The notes under the pieces are model-generated. The model made no database searches, was not told where the DNA came from, and worked only from the letters and a program-made list of their open reading frames with translations. Shown here piece by piece: positions 24,827-33,173 of a stretch of DNA of 64,000 nucleotides; position 1 is the first letter of the stretch, and each line of letters begins with the position of its first letter. Location of the stretch: positions 2,552,501 through 2,616,500 of the forward strand of contig NZ_CP033069.1 in the NCBI RefSeq assembly GCF_003669015.1. The letters are read 5' to 3'. Made by a program: the position numbers and the translations under genes. The DNA comes from Acidovorax sp. 1608163. GTDB lineage: Bacteria; Pseudomonadota; Gammaproteobacteria; Burkholderiales; Burkholderiaceae_C.

Positions 24827-26479
24827 ATGCGCATCAAAGACCTGAAACTGGGCATTCGCCTCGGAGTAGCCTTTGGGCTGCTGCTGCTCATCACCATCGG
24901 CATTGCAGCGATGGGCATCGCCAACATCTCGGCATTGCAAAAGAGCAATGAACACATCGCAACCTCAGAGCTCAAACGCCAGGACCTGGTCCAGCAGTGG
25001 CAGACCGACATCCAGATGAACTGGCTGCGCACCGAGGCCTTGCTCAAGGCCAACGACGCGCAGTACACCGCCAAGCTCAAGAAAGACATGTCGGGCGTGG
25101 TGGAGGTGCAGAGCAAGCGGATGGACGAGGTGCGCAACTACCTGCTGCCCGGCAAAGAGAAGGACCTGTACGACCAGGCCATTGCAGCGCGCGATGCTTA
25201 CCGGGTCAAGCGCACCGAGCTGGTGAAAGCCAAGGAAGCCGGGCAGGACGTGGCAGCACAAACCGATACCAACCTCGCACCGGTGTTCAACCAATACTCC
25301 GGCGTGCTGCAGCAGCTCACCCAGACCCTGGACGAAGGCGTGAATGCAACGCTGAAAGAAACCACCGGCCAAGCGCAAAACAGCATGTTGTGGGTGGGCA
25401 GCAGCACTGTGCTGGCGATTGTGGTGGGCTTGTTCCTCGCGTACTGGACCACCCACTCCATCACCTTGCCGGTGCAGCAGGCTGTGAATGCCACCACCGC
25501 CATCGCCGCGGGCGACCTGGCCACCCCCATTCCGCAAGGGGCCAAGGACGAACCCGGCCAGTTGCTGACCGAGCTGGCCATCATGCGCAACAAGCTCGCT
25601 GAGATTGTGTCCAACGTGCGCCAGAGCGCAGAGAGCGTCTCCACCGCCAGTGCCGAAATCTCACAGGGCAACCACGATCTGTCTGCCCGCACAGAACGCC
25701 AGGCCAGTGCGCTGGAGGAAACCGCTGCCTCCATGGAAGAGCTGGGCTCTACCGTGCGCCAAAACTCAGACAGCGCGCAGGCCGCCAACAAGCTGGCCAC
25801 AAACGCCAACACCGTGGCCGTGCAAGGGGGTGAAGTGGTGGCGCAGGTGGTTGAGACCATGAAAGGCATCAACGACAGCTCGCGAAAAATCGCAGACATC
25901 ATCAGCGTGATCGATGGCATCGCCTTTCAGACCAACATCCTGGCGCTGAACGCCGCCGTGGAAGCGGCGCGCGCGGGCGAGCAGGGCCGGGGCTTTGCCG
26001 TGGTGGCCAGCGAGGTGCGCGGCCTGGCTGGCCGTTCGGCCGAGGCCGCCAAAGAGATCAAACAACTCATTTCTGCCAGCGTGACCCGCGTGGAGCAAGG
26101 CACGGCGCTGGTCGACAAGGCGGGCCTGACGATGACCGAGGTGGTCACCTCGATCCGGCGCGTGACGGACATCGTTCGTGAAATCAGCGCGGCCAGTGCC
26201 GAGCAAAGTGACGGCGTGGGACAGGTGGGCGAGGCCGTGATGCAAATGGACCAGGCCACGCAGCAAAACGCGGCCCTGGTGGAAGAGATGGCAGCCGCCG
26301 CCAGCAGCATGAAAACCCAGGCACAAGAGCTGGTGGATGCGGTGGCGGTGTTCCGGCTGGAGCAGAGCAGCGCCGCCTTGGCATCGCGCACACCCCACCA
26401 CGCCAGCGCGCCCGCGCTGGCCACAGCCCAGCTGCGGCCAGCCCCCTCGGTCAGGCCACGCGCGATTGCGGCGAGCTGA
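24827..26479 (+). CDS. Methyl-accepting chemotaxis protein
   Basis: A 550-residue chemoreceptor: a first membrane helix (about 11-33), a periplasmic four-helix-bundle sensor of ~150 residues, and a second membrane helix (about 190-210). A HAMP domain follows, then the long cytoplasmic signalling helices with the conserved tip [21 protein letters not shown] proline-rich flexible tail closes the protein. TGGAG precedes ATG 24827 by nine bases. Only 54 bp separate it from the sulfotransferase with no terminator, so it may belong to the quorum-sensing operon. Its ligand is unknown. Confidence 0.95.
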   Translation: MRIKDLKLGIRLGVAFGLLLLITIGIAAMGIANISALQKSNEHIATSELKRQDLVQQWQTDIQMNWLRTEALLKANDAQYTAKLKKDMSGVVEVQSKRMDEVRNYLLPGKEKDLYDQAIAARDAYRVKRTELVKAKEAGQDVAAQTDTNLAPVFNQYSGVLQQLTQTLDEGVNATLKETTGQAQNSMLWVGSSTVLAIVVGLFLAYWTTHSITLPVQQAVNATTAIAAGDLATPIPQGAKDEPGQLLTELAIMRNKLAEIVSNVRQSAESVSTASAEISQGNHDLSARTERQASALEETAASMEELGSTVRQNSDSAQAANKLATNANTVAVQGGEVVAQVVETMKGINDSSRKIADIISVIDGIAFQTNILALNAAVEAARAGEQGRGFAVVASEVRGLAGRSAEAAKEIKQLISASVTRVEQGTALVDKAGLTMTEVVTSIRRVTDIVREISAASAEQSDGVGQVGEAVMQMDQATQQNAALVEEMAAAASSMKTQAQELVDAVAVFRLEQSSAALASRTPHHASAPALATAQLRPAPSVRPRAIAAS

Positions 26480-26637
26480 CGCCCTGCCCCCAAGAAGCCC
26501 CTGCCGTCCAACAGCTCAGGGGCGCGGCACCAACACCACCGTTGGCACCGCGCCGGGCAACTTTGAACAGGTTGTGGGAATGTGCAGCCGCCAGAGACCG
26601 CAGAGGCACACGGCGCGGTGATTCGTGCAGAGGTTCT

Positions 26638-27603
26638 CTATCGCTTGGGCCGCGATACAGACCACTGCACCACGCCAATACAGACCAGCACGGTGCACAT
26701 CCCCACCAGCGACCAACCGGCCAATGCTTGCCCCAGCAAGGCCCAGCCCAGCACCACGGCCGCCACGGGGCTGAGCAGGCCCAGCGATGCCACCGCCACC
26801 GAGGGCAAGCGGGCAATGCCCCGGAACCACAGCGCATAAGCCACTAGCGCACCGGCAATGCAAAGGTAGGCGTAGCCCAGCACGTTCATGCCGGTGAGCG
26901 CGGGCAAAGGCGGGTCGGCCCACCAAGCCACGGGCAGCAGCATGGCCCCGCCCAGCAGCAGTTGCCAGCCGGTAAAGGCCAGCACGGGCAATTGCGTTTG
27001 CCACTTGCGTGACCAAAAGGTGCCTGCTGCCATGCTCAGCGTGCCAGCCAGCGCGGCGGCCACGCCCAGCGGGTCCCACACCGTGCCGGGGGCCACCAGC
27101 AGCAGGGCCATGCCAACCACCCCCACAGCGCCCGCCAGCAGCACCGTGCGTGCGGGGCGCAGCTTGTCTACGCCCCAGGCAAAGCCCATCACCAGCAGCG
27201 GCTGCACCGCACCCACCACGGCCGCCACGCCACCCGGCAAACGGTAGGCCGCCACAAACAACATGGCTTGAAAGAACCCGATGTTCAGCGCCGCCAGCAC
27301 CAGCAAGCGCAGCCAGCTGTGCGCTGCGGGCCAGCGCCGGCACCACAGCACCAGCAACAGGCCCGCAGGCAGTGCACGCAGCACGGCCGCGGTGAAGGGC
27401 CGGTCAGGCGGCAACAGCTCGGTGGTGACGATGTAGGTCGATCCCCAGATGAGTGGCGCCAGTGCCGTCAACAGCACATCCAGCGGGCCAGCTGCTGGGT
27501 GAGCAGGGGCGCGCACGGTGGCCGAAGCCTGTACAGAAGCCGCCCCCACCCCGTGGGACCACGGTGCTTGCGAGGGCGTAAGGGTGGAAGGCCGAGAGTG
27601 CAT
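26638..27603 (-). CDS. DMT superfamily (EamA) transporter
   Basis: A 321-residue inner-membrane exporter with ten hydrophobic segments in two EamA repeats (LAPLIWGSTYIVTTELLP in the first; GTFWSRKWQ at the start of the second). I start at ATG 27603; the frame stays open upstream but there runs through the regulator's operators. It diverges from a MarR regulator with two operators between them, so it is probably induced by a MarR ligand. The substrate is unknown; members export amino acids, drugs or metabolites. Confidence 0.9.
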   Translation of the reverse strand: MHSRPSTLTPSQAPWSHGVGAASVQASATVRAPAHPAAGPLDVLLTALAPLIWGSTYIVTTELLPPDRPFTAAVLRALPAGLLLVLWCRRWPAAHSWLRLLVLAALNIGFFQAMLFVAAYRLPGGVAAVVGAVQPLLVMGFAWGVDKLRPARTVLLAGAVGVVGMALLLVAPGTVWDPLGVAAALAGTLSMAAGTFWSRKWQTQLPVLAFTGWQLLLGGAMLLPVAWWADPPLPALTGMNVLGYAYLCIAGALVAYALWFRGIARLPSVAVASLGLLSPVAAVVLGWALLGQALAGWSLVGMCTVLVCIGVVQWSVSRPKR

Positions 27604-27641
27604 GGGTCGATGTTTCAAAAGCAAATGGACAAAGGTATTAA

Positions 27642-27661
27642 TTACCTTGAATTCAAGATAA
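27642..27661. promoter_or_regulatory. MarR operator 1
   Basis: TTAcCTTGAATTCAAGaTAA, a 20-bp palindrome with one mismatched pair, in the divergent DMT/marR region. Confidence 0.75.
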
Positions 27662-27676
27662 AACGATACCATAAAA

Positions 27677-27690
27677 TCTTGAAATCAAGA
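27677..27690. promoter_or_regulatory. MarR operator 2
   Basis: TCTTGA-aa-TCAAGA, a perfect inverted repeat sharing the CTTGAnnTCAAG core of operator 1. The two centres are 32 bp apart (three helical turns), so both dimers would bind the same DNA face. Confidence 0.75.
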
Positions 27691-27705
27691 CAATATCCAA
27701 TCACC

Positions 27706-28281
27706 ATGCCCCCCACCCGCCCTGCCCGCCCCACCGATGCGGTCGATGACATCCTGGCCCAGTGGCAGCGAGAAAGGCCCGACCTGGACGTGAGTCCCAT
27801 GGGCATCATTGGCCGCCTCAACCGCTGCACCGCCTTGCTGATGCGCAAGGTGGAAGAGGTCTTTGCCCAGTTCGATCTGAGCGCCTGGGAGTTCGACATG
27901 CTGGCAGCCCTGCGCCGCTCAGGTGCGCCCTACAGCTTGGCGCCCACCACGTTGTTTTCCACGCTCATGGTCACCTCAGGCACCATGACACACCGCATGC
28001 AGCGGCTGGAGGGCCGAGGCTTGGTCGCACGGTTGCCCAACCCCAGCGATGCGCGCAGCTCGCTGGTGCAACTCACCAGTGCGGGGCTGGACTTGATCGA
28101 CCGGGCTGTGGAGGCCCACGTTGCCAACGAACACCGTCTGCTGGCACCGCTGAAGGCGGCCGATCTTGCGGCCCTGGAGCACCGCCTGTCTTTGCTGCTG
28201 CACACGCTGGAGCCAGACCATGAACCAGCGCAAAGCCAAGACAACCGACTCAGCCCGACCGAGGCGGCTGGCACGAAGTAG
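27706..28281 (+). CDS. MarR family transcriptional regulator
   Basis: A 191-residue MarR-type winged-helix repressor. Helices around LNRCTALLMRKVEEVFAQFD lead into WEFDMLAALRRSG. The recognition helix is TTLFSTLMVTSGTMTHRMQRL and the wing is GRGLVARLPNPSDARSS. A short disordered tail ends the protein. ATG 27706 begins 15 bases after operator 2, so autoregulation is likely. It divergently controls the DMT exporter. Confidence 0.93.
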   Translation: MPPTRPARPTDAVDDILAQWQRERPDLDVSPMGIIGRLNRCTALLMRKVEEVFAQFDLSAWEFDMLAALRRSGAPYSLAPTTLFSTLMVTSGTMTHRMQRLEGRGLVARLPNPSDARSSLVQLTSAGLDLIDRAVEAHVANEHRLLAPLKAADLAALEHRLSLLLHTLEPDHEPAQSQDNRLSPTEAAGTK

Positions 28282-28375
28282 AGGCAGCCAAGGCAAGGGG
28301 CGCAAGGCTTTGCGCGCCATCATGCGGGGGCAATCCCCATGCAGCAAATGCGGCACATGACGGTACGATGCTCGC

Positions 28376-29137
28376 ATGCCTCCAACACAGCTTTTTATCC
28401 TCACCGGCGCATCGCGCGGCATGGGCTTGGCCATGGCGCAGCAATTGCTCAAACCACACCACACCGTGGTCTGCATCGCGCGCCACAGCAACCCAGACCT
28501 GACGGCCGCTGCCATGGCCTCTGACGTGGCGCTGGAACAGTGGCAGCAAGACCTGTCGCGCGGCCAGGCCGCTGCCGAGCATTTGCGGACCTGGCTGAAG
28601 AAGCAGGCGCCCGACGCCTTCACCAGCGCCACGCTGATCAACAACGCAGGCGTCATCCCCCGCATTACCCCCTTGTCTGACAGCGACCCCGCCGACCTGG
28701 CCAATGCCCTGCGCGTGGGGCTGGAGGCGCCCATGCAGCTCACGGCGGCTTTCCTGCACGCCACCGCAGACTGGGCCGTGCCGCGCAAGGTGCTCAATAT
28801 TTCGTCTGGGCTGGGCCGTCGGGCCATGGCCTCGCAGGCGGCCTACTGCGCGGCCAAGGCGGGCATGGACCACTTCACCCGCTGCCTGGCACTGGACGAA
28901 GCGGCCAAGCCCCATGGCGCCAAGGTATGCTCGCTGGCTCCTGGTGTGATCGACACCGACATGCAGGTGCAACTGCGCGGCGCACCCACCGCAGACTTCC
29001 CTGATGCACCCAACTTTGCCCACCTCAAGAGTGGTGGGCTGCTGACCTCGCCCGCCGATGCCGCCACCCGCGTGCTCGCCTGGCTGGACCGCGCAGACTT
29101 TGGCACCCAACCCGTGGCCGATGTGCGCGAGGGCTGA
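28376..29137 (+). CDS. SDR family oxidoreductase (sepiapterin-reductase-like)
   Basis: A 253-residue short-chain dehydrogenase/reductase with the Rossmann motif TGASRGMG (residues 10-17), IARHS after the second strand (NADP preference), NNAG in the middle, and catalytic YCAAK. The APGVIDTDMQ segment near the C-terminus resembles sepiapterin reductase/YueD-type members. ATG 28376 has no strong ribosome binding site but fits the family start. It is not obviously part of an operon; a family A repeat follows it. Confidence 0.9.
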   Translation: MPPTQLFILTGASRGMGLAMAQQLLKPHHTVVCIARHSNPDLTAAAMASDVALEQWQQDLSRGQAAAEHLRTWLKKQAPDAFTSATLINNAGVIPRITPLSDSDPADLANALRVGLEAPMQLTAAFLHATADWAVPRKVLNISSGLGRRAMASQAAYCAAKAGMDHFTRCLALDEAAKPHGAKVCSLAPGVIDTDMQVQLRGAPTADFPDAPNFAHLKSGGLLTSPADAATRVLAWLDRADFGTQPVADVREG

Positions 29138-29162
29138 GCCAGCCCGATCTTTTGCTCCATTT

Positions 29163-29203
29163 TTTATAGCTGCTAGCGCTTATAGATAAAGCGCTAGCGG
29201 CCC
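29163..29203. repeat. Dispersed palindromic repeat, family A
   Basis: Well-preserved copy: tatagctgctagcgcttata, then gataaagcgctagcggcc, forming a near-perfect stem-loop between the SDR gene and bktB. Confidence 0.85.
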
Positions 29204-29226
29204 ATTTCATTTGAAAGGACTTGATC

Positions 29227-30411
29227 ATGAGCCGTGAAGTCGTCGTCGTGAGCGCAGTGCGCACCGCCATTGGTACGTTTGGCGGCAGCCTCAAAGATGT
29301 GGCCCCCACCGAGCTGGGAGCCCTGGTGGTGCGTGAATCCCTGGCCCGCGCCAACGTGGAAGGCAAGGACGTGGGCCACGTGGTGTTTGGCCACGTGGTC
29401 AACACCGAGCCCAAGGACATGTACCTCTCGCGCGTGGCCGCTATCCAAGGCGGCTGCGGCGAAGGCACGCCCGCCTACAACGTCAACCGCCTGTGCGGCT
29501 CGGGCCTGCAGGCCATCGTCAACGCCAGCCAGTCCATCTTGCTGGGCGACGCCGACGTAGCGATTGGTGCCGGTGCCGAGAACATGAGCCGCGTGCCCTT
29601 TGCCAGCCTGAACATGCGCTGGGGCGCCCGCATGGGCGACACCAAGATGGTGGACATGATGATCGGCGCGCTGCACGACCCCTTCCACAACATCCACATG
29701 GGTGTGACGGCGGAGAACATTGCCGCCAAGTGGGGCATCACCCGCGAAGACCAGGACAAGCTGGCCGTAGAAAGCCACAACCGCGCCGAGCGCGCCACGC
29801 AGGCTGGCGTGTTCAAGGACCAGATCGTCCCCGTCACCTTGAAGAGCAAGAAGGGCGACGTGCAGTACGCCACCGACGAGCACTTCCGCCCCGGCGCCAC
29901 GCTGGAAGACATGGCCAAGCTCAAGCCAGTCTTCATCAAGGAAAACGGCTCGGTGACCGCAGGCAACGCATCGGGCATCAACGACGCCGCCGCCGCCGTG
30001 GTGCTGATGGAAGCCAGTGCCGCCAAGGCGCGCGGTGCCAAGCCCCTGGCCCGCTTGGTGGCCTACGCCCATGCGGGCGTGGACCCCAAATACATGGGCA
30101 TTGGCCCCGTGCCTGCCACGCAACTGGCGCTGAAAAAAGCGGGCCTCACCGTCAACGACCTGGACGTGATCGAAGCCAACGAAGCCTTTGCGGCCCAGGC
30201 CTGCGCCGTGACCAAGGACCTGGGCCTGGACCCGGCCAAGGTCAACCCCAATGGCTCGGGCATTTCGCTGGGCCACCCCATCGGCGCCACCGGTGCACTC
30301 ATCACCGTCAAGGCCATCCATGAGCTGCAACGCATTCAGGGCCGCTACGCACTGGTGACCATGTGCATTGGTGGCGGCCAGGGCATTGCCGCCATTTTTG
30401 AGCGCCTGTAA
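29227..30411 (+). CDS. bktB: Beta-ketothiolase / acetyl-CoA acetyltransferase
   Basis: Condenses or cleaves acyl-CoA and acetyl-CoA, acting in fatty acid and polyhydroxyalkanoate metabolism. The 394-residue length is standard. The nucleophile is Cys90 in NRLCGSGLQ; His350 lies in SLGHPIGATGA and Cys380 in TMCIGGGQG. From memory the sequence is very close to BktB of Cupriavidus (for example VRTAIGTFGGSLKDVAP and AGVDPKxMGIGPVPAT), which accepts longer chains than PhaA. AAAGGA lies eight bases before ATG 29227. No phaB or phaC is nearby. Confidence 0.95.
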   Translation: MSREVVVVSAVRTAIGTFGGSLKDVAPTELGALVVRESLARANVEGKDVGHVVFGHVVNTEPKDMYLSRVAAIQGGCGEGTPAYNVNRLCGSGLQAIVNASQSILLGDADVAIGAGAENMSRVPFASLNMRWGARMGDTKMVDMMIGALHDPFHNIHMGVTAENIAAKWGITREDQDKLAVESHNRAERATQAGVFKDQIVPVTLKSKKGDVQYATDEHFRPGATLEDMAKLKPVFIKENGSVTAGNASGINDAAAAVVLMEASAAKARGAKPLARLVAYAHAGVDPKYMGIGPVPATQLALKKAGLTVNDLDVIEANEAFAAQACAVTKDLGLDPAKVNPNGSGISLGHPIGATGALITVKAIHELQRIQGRYALVTMCIGGGQGIAAIFERL

Positions 30412-30436
30412 TGCGCACCTGCATCAGCGCTGATGG

Positions 30437-30464
30437 CTGACCATTGAACACTGACCATTGAACC
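30437..30464 (+). repeat. Short tandem duplication upstream of the Bug gene
   Basis: ctgaccattgaaca/c is repeated twice head to tail with a 14-bp period in the leader of the binding-protein gene. It may be a replication slip. Confidence 0.6.
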
Positions 30465-30481
30465 GACGGAGACACCCTCAC

Positions 30482-31471
30482 ATGATTCGCGCACTGATTT
30501 CCTTCACCGCCCTGGCCTTGGCCCTGGGCAGCACCGCGCAGGCCCAGACAGCCGCCTCGGCCCCGGCGGGCGCATACCCCAGCAAGCCCGTGCGCTTGAT
30601 CGTGCCCTTCCCACCCGGCGGGGGCACCGACATCCTCTCGCGCCTGATGGCCACCAAGCTCACCGAGCAGGCCAAGTGGACCGTGGTGGCGGACAACAAG
30701 GCGGGCGCAGGCGGCACCATCGGCATCACCGAAGCCGTGAAGGCCGCACCCACCGGCTACGACCTGGTCATGGGCCAGAAGGACAACCTGGTGATCGGCC
30801 CCTGGCTGTACAAAAACCTGCCATGGGACCCCACCAAAGACCTGACGGCTGTGGCCCATGTGGCCTACACCCCGGTCATCATCGTGACCAATGCCAACTC
30901 CAAATTCAAGACGCTGGCCGATGTGGTGGCCGCCGCCAAGGCCTCGCCAGGCACCGTGACTTACGGATCACCCGGCAACGGCACCTCCATCCACCTGGCA
31001 GGCGACCTGTTTGAAAAGGCGGCAGGCATCAAGCTGAGCCACATCCCCTACAAGGGCTCCAACCCAGCTTTGATGGATGCGCTGGCGGGCAATGTGGACC
31101 TGCTGGTGTCGTCCCTGCCCTCGGCCATGGGCCAGATCAAATCGGGCAAGCTGCGCCCCCTGGCCGTAACGTCGGCCAAGCGCAGCTCTTCGCTGCCCGA
31201 CGTGCCCACGGTGGCCGAGTCTGGCTTCAAGGACTTTGATGTGAGCACGTGGTACGGTGTGTTTGCACCCGCAGGCACCCCAGCCGCCGTGGTCACCACG
31301 CTCAATACCGAAATCAACAAGCTGCTGGCCACGCCTGACATGAAGGCCGCCATCCAGGCCCAGGGCGCTGAGGCCCAGGCCATGAGCCCTACCCAGCTGA
31401 GCACCTTGCTCAAGAACGACTACACCAAGTGGAAGGGCATCGTGGAGGCCTCTGGCGCAAAAATCGAATAA
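30482..31471 (+). CDS. Bug family (TctC-like) tripartite tricarboxylate-type binding protein
   Basis: Periplasmic solute-binding protein of the Bug family, abundant in Burkholderiales and often without a linked permease. The 329-residue precursor has a signal peptide of about 22 residues (ending STAQAQ) and the family motifs YPSKPVRLIVPFPPGGGTD, KAGAGGTIG and the HIPYKGSNPALMDAL segment. Ligand is probably a small carboxylate, but unassigned. CGGAG lies nine to ten bases before ATG 30482. It is terminated by a family B repeat and a bidirectional hairpin. Confidence 0.94.
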   Translation: MIRALISFTALALALGSTAQAQTAASAPAGAYPSKPVRLIVPFPPGGGTDILSRLMATKLTEQAKWTVVADNKAGAGGTIGITEAVKAAPTGYDLVMGQKDNLVIGPWLYKNLPWDPTKDLTAVAHVAYTPVIIVTNANSKFKTLADVVAAAKASPGTVTYGSPGNGTSIHLAGDLFEKAAGIKLSHIPYKGSNPALMDALAGNVDLLVSSLPSAMGQIKSGKLRPLAVTSAKRSSSLPDVPTVAESGFKDFDVSTWYGVFAPAGTPAAVVTTLNTEINKLLATPDMKAAIQAQGAEAQAMSPTQLSTLLKNDYTKWKGIVEASGAKIE

Positions 31472-31560
31472 CCCCCTGAGGTGCTTCGCACCTTCCCCCT
31501 GAAGGGGGACGCACCCGGTGGCCTGGCAGAGCCAGTTCCACGGGTGCACTGGCTGGGAGA
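31472..31560 (+). repeat. Dispersed repeat, family B, 3' of the Bug gene
   Basis: Starts CCCCCTGAGGTGCTTCGCAC one base after the stop codon, then TTCCCCCTGAAGGGGGACG. The distal half is more diverged than in other copies. Confidence 0.7.
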
Positions 31561-31603
31561 GTGCGTGCTCTACGATCTGTGGGATGCGCAAGATATGAAA
31601 TGA

Positions 31604-31630
31604 AAAATGGCTCCACTCAGGAGCCATTTT
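31604..31630. terminator. Bidirectional terminator (Bug gene / uspA)
   Basis: AAAATGGCTCC-actca-GGAGCCATTTT, a perfect 11-bp stem with T-runs on both strands, between convergent genes. Confidence 0.9.
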
Positions 31631-31678
31631 GTTTTTCAGCGCATGTTGAGCATGCGCGGCAAGGGGCGGATTGACGGG

Positions 31679-32116
31679 TCAGTCGCGCACTACCAGCACA
31701 GGCACATGCACCAGGCCCAGCACGCGCTGGGTCACGCTGCCCAGCACCAGCTTTTCCAGCCCACGGCGGCCATGCGAGCCCATCACGATCAGGTCGGCGC
31801 CGGTGCTTTCCAGCGCACGCACGATGCCTTCGTGCACGGCATGGCCCTCGCCCACCACGGTGGTCACGTTCACGCCCGCTTCGGTCATGGCCTTGCGGGC
31901 GGCGTCCAGTGCGGTGTTGGCCTCGGCCGTGGCAGCACTCAGGTACTGCGCTTGCCCGTAAGCAAAATCAGCCCCCACGCCGGTGAAGGGATAGGGGTCC
32001 ACCACATACAACGCCGTCACCACGCTGCCAAAGGTCTTGGCCAAAGCCGTGGCCTTGGACACAGCCAGCAGGGAAGTAGCCGAGCCGTCGATGGGAACCA
32101 GAATGTGCTTGAACAT
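31679..32116 (-). CDS. Universal stress protein (UspA family)
   Basis: A 145-residue UspA-fold protein. The first strand is HILVPIDGS, and the nucleotide-binding pattern near the C-terminus (GSHGRRGLEKLVLGSV) fits the G-2x-G-9x-G(S/T) ATP-binding subgroup. Such proteins appear in stationary phase or stress and modulate survival by unknown means. It stands alone, ending at a bidirectional terminator. Confidence 0.94.
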   Translation of the reverse strand: MFKHILVPIDGSATSLLAVSKATALAKTFGSVVTALYVVDPYPFTGVGADFAYGQAQYLSAATAEANTALDAARKAMTEAGVNVTTVVGEGHAVHEGIVRALESTGADLIVMGSHGRRGLEKLVLGSVTQRVLGLVHVPVLVVRD

Positions 32117-32245
32117 GGTATTGCTCCTAGGGTGATAGAAATCAGGCGGTGGCCCGAATACAAGCCACAGTGTGAACTGGCACCATACCCTGCATCTTGA
32201 TTCGCATCAAATTTCGCAGCGAATGGCTGTGCACACCACATCCAT

Positions 32246-33016
32246 TCATTGCGGTGCGTCCACCACATCCGCGCCCTGGAAGTTGCCACGGCGGCAGGTG
32301 ATGACCAAGGTGTCGCGGTAGGCACCATCGGCCAGGGGCTGGATGGGCGTGCTCTCGTGGATCATGCGGGCATCGTCCAGCAACATCAGCGACCAGGGCT
32401 GGGTCAATGTAAAGCGCACACCGCTCGGGCCCGTAGCCTCAAACACGCGGGTCTCACCGCCTTTGACGGCATGCCGGTCCACCAGAAAAACCGCCACCAG
32501 GTCCACGCCGTCGCGGTGCGCGCCCTCGGGCGTGGGACGGCCAATGCCGTCGGTGGTGTCGATGCGGAACTGGTGCGCCTCCAGAAACCAGGGCTCGGCG
32601 GCGGGCGTGGCGGCAAACACGGTGTCCGATACGCCAGCCAGGGCCTGCAGCAGCTTGTTCCACACCGGGGCAGCCACGGTGGGGGGCAGCATGGGGGCAA
32701 ACAGCCGCTGCATGCCGCCATGCAGCGCGTTGTATTCCACCGGCTGCCAGTGCGGGCGATGGGGGGCTTGCTGCACCGCACCGTGCTCCACCACAAAACA
32801 GGCGTGGCGGCGGCGGCGATAGCGCCCACCGTCTTTCAAAAAGTCGTCTGGGGGCAGACCCTGCCAGTCGGGGTTGAGTGCCAGCAGCTCGTGCATATCG
32901 CACCCCACCCACGCCGCCACATCGGCCGGGGCCAGCACCGCATAACCGGCGCTGCGCAATTGTTCTGAAACCTGTGAAGGGCGGGTGAACGGCGGGGGGA
33001 AGGTGACTTGGGTCAT
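32246..33016 (-). CDS. 2OG-Fe dioxygenase family protein
   Basis: A 256-residue non-haem iron, 2-oxoglutarate-dependent oxygenase of the 2OG-Fe_dioxy (PF10014-like) group, which includes amino-acid hydroxylases such as isoleucine dioxygenase. The iron ligands are recognisable as H and D in EGAHRDGVDLVAVFLVD and a distal H in ARMIHESTPI. The 2OG-binding arginine is probably in the TLVITCRRGNF segment. I start at ATG 33016 (MTQVTFPPP). Substrate unknown. It is located just downstream of alaS on the same strand but separated by a terminator. Confidence 0.85.
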   Translation of the reverse strand: MTQVTFPPPFTRPSQVSEQLRSAGYAVLAPADVAAWVGCDMHELLALNPDWQGLPPDDFLKDGGRYRRRRHACFVVEHGAVQQAPHRPHWQPVEYNALHGGMQRLFAPMLPPTVAAPVWNKLLQALAGVSDTVFAATPAAEPWFLEAHQFRIDTTDGIGRPTPEGAHRDGVDLVAVFLVDRHAVKGGETRVFEATGPSGVRFTLTQPWSLMLLDDARMIHESTPIQPLADGAYRDTLVITCRRGNFQGADVVDAPQ

Positions 33017-33095
33017 AGAGCGCAAGAGCTTAACTGCAGCGCCACGCCGCTGCGAGGTTGCGTCGCAGAAGACGCACTGCCGACGAGGTAGATCA

Positions 33096-33133
33096 AAGAA
33101 AAAAGCCGCACCCGGTGCACCGGATGCGGCTTT
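33096..33133 (-). terminator. Rho-independent terminator of alaS
   Basis: AAAGCCGCA and TGCGGCTTT arms around an inner CCGGTGCACCGG palindrome; on the minus strand it is followed by TTTTTTCTTT, 40 bp after the alaS stop. Confidence 0.92.
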
Positions 33134-33173
33134 GGAGAGCCCTTGAAGAAGCCCTTGGGCGAGCGCAGAACGC

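Noticed and set aside
26497..26523. Hairpin GCCCCTG/CAGGGGC as terminator between the chemoreceptor and DMT genes
   Set aside because: The stem is short with no T-run on either strand, so it was not listed as a terminator.
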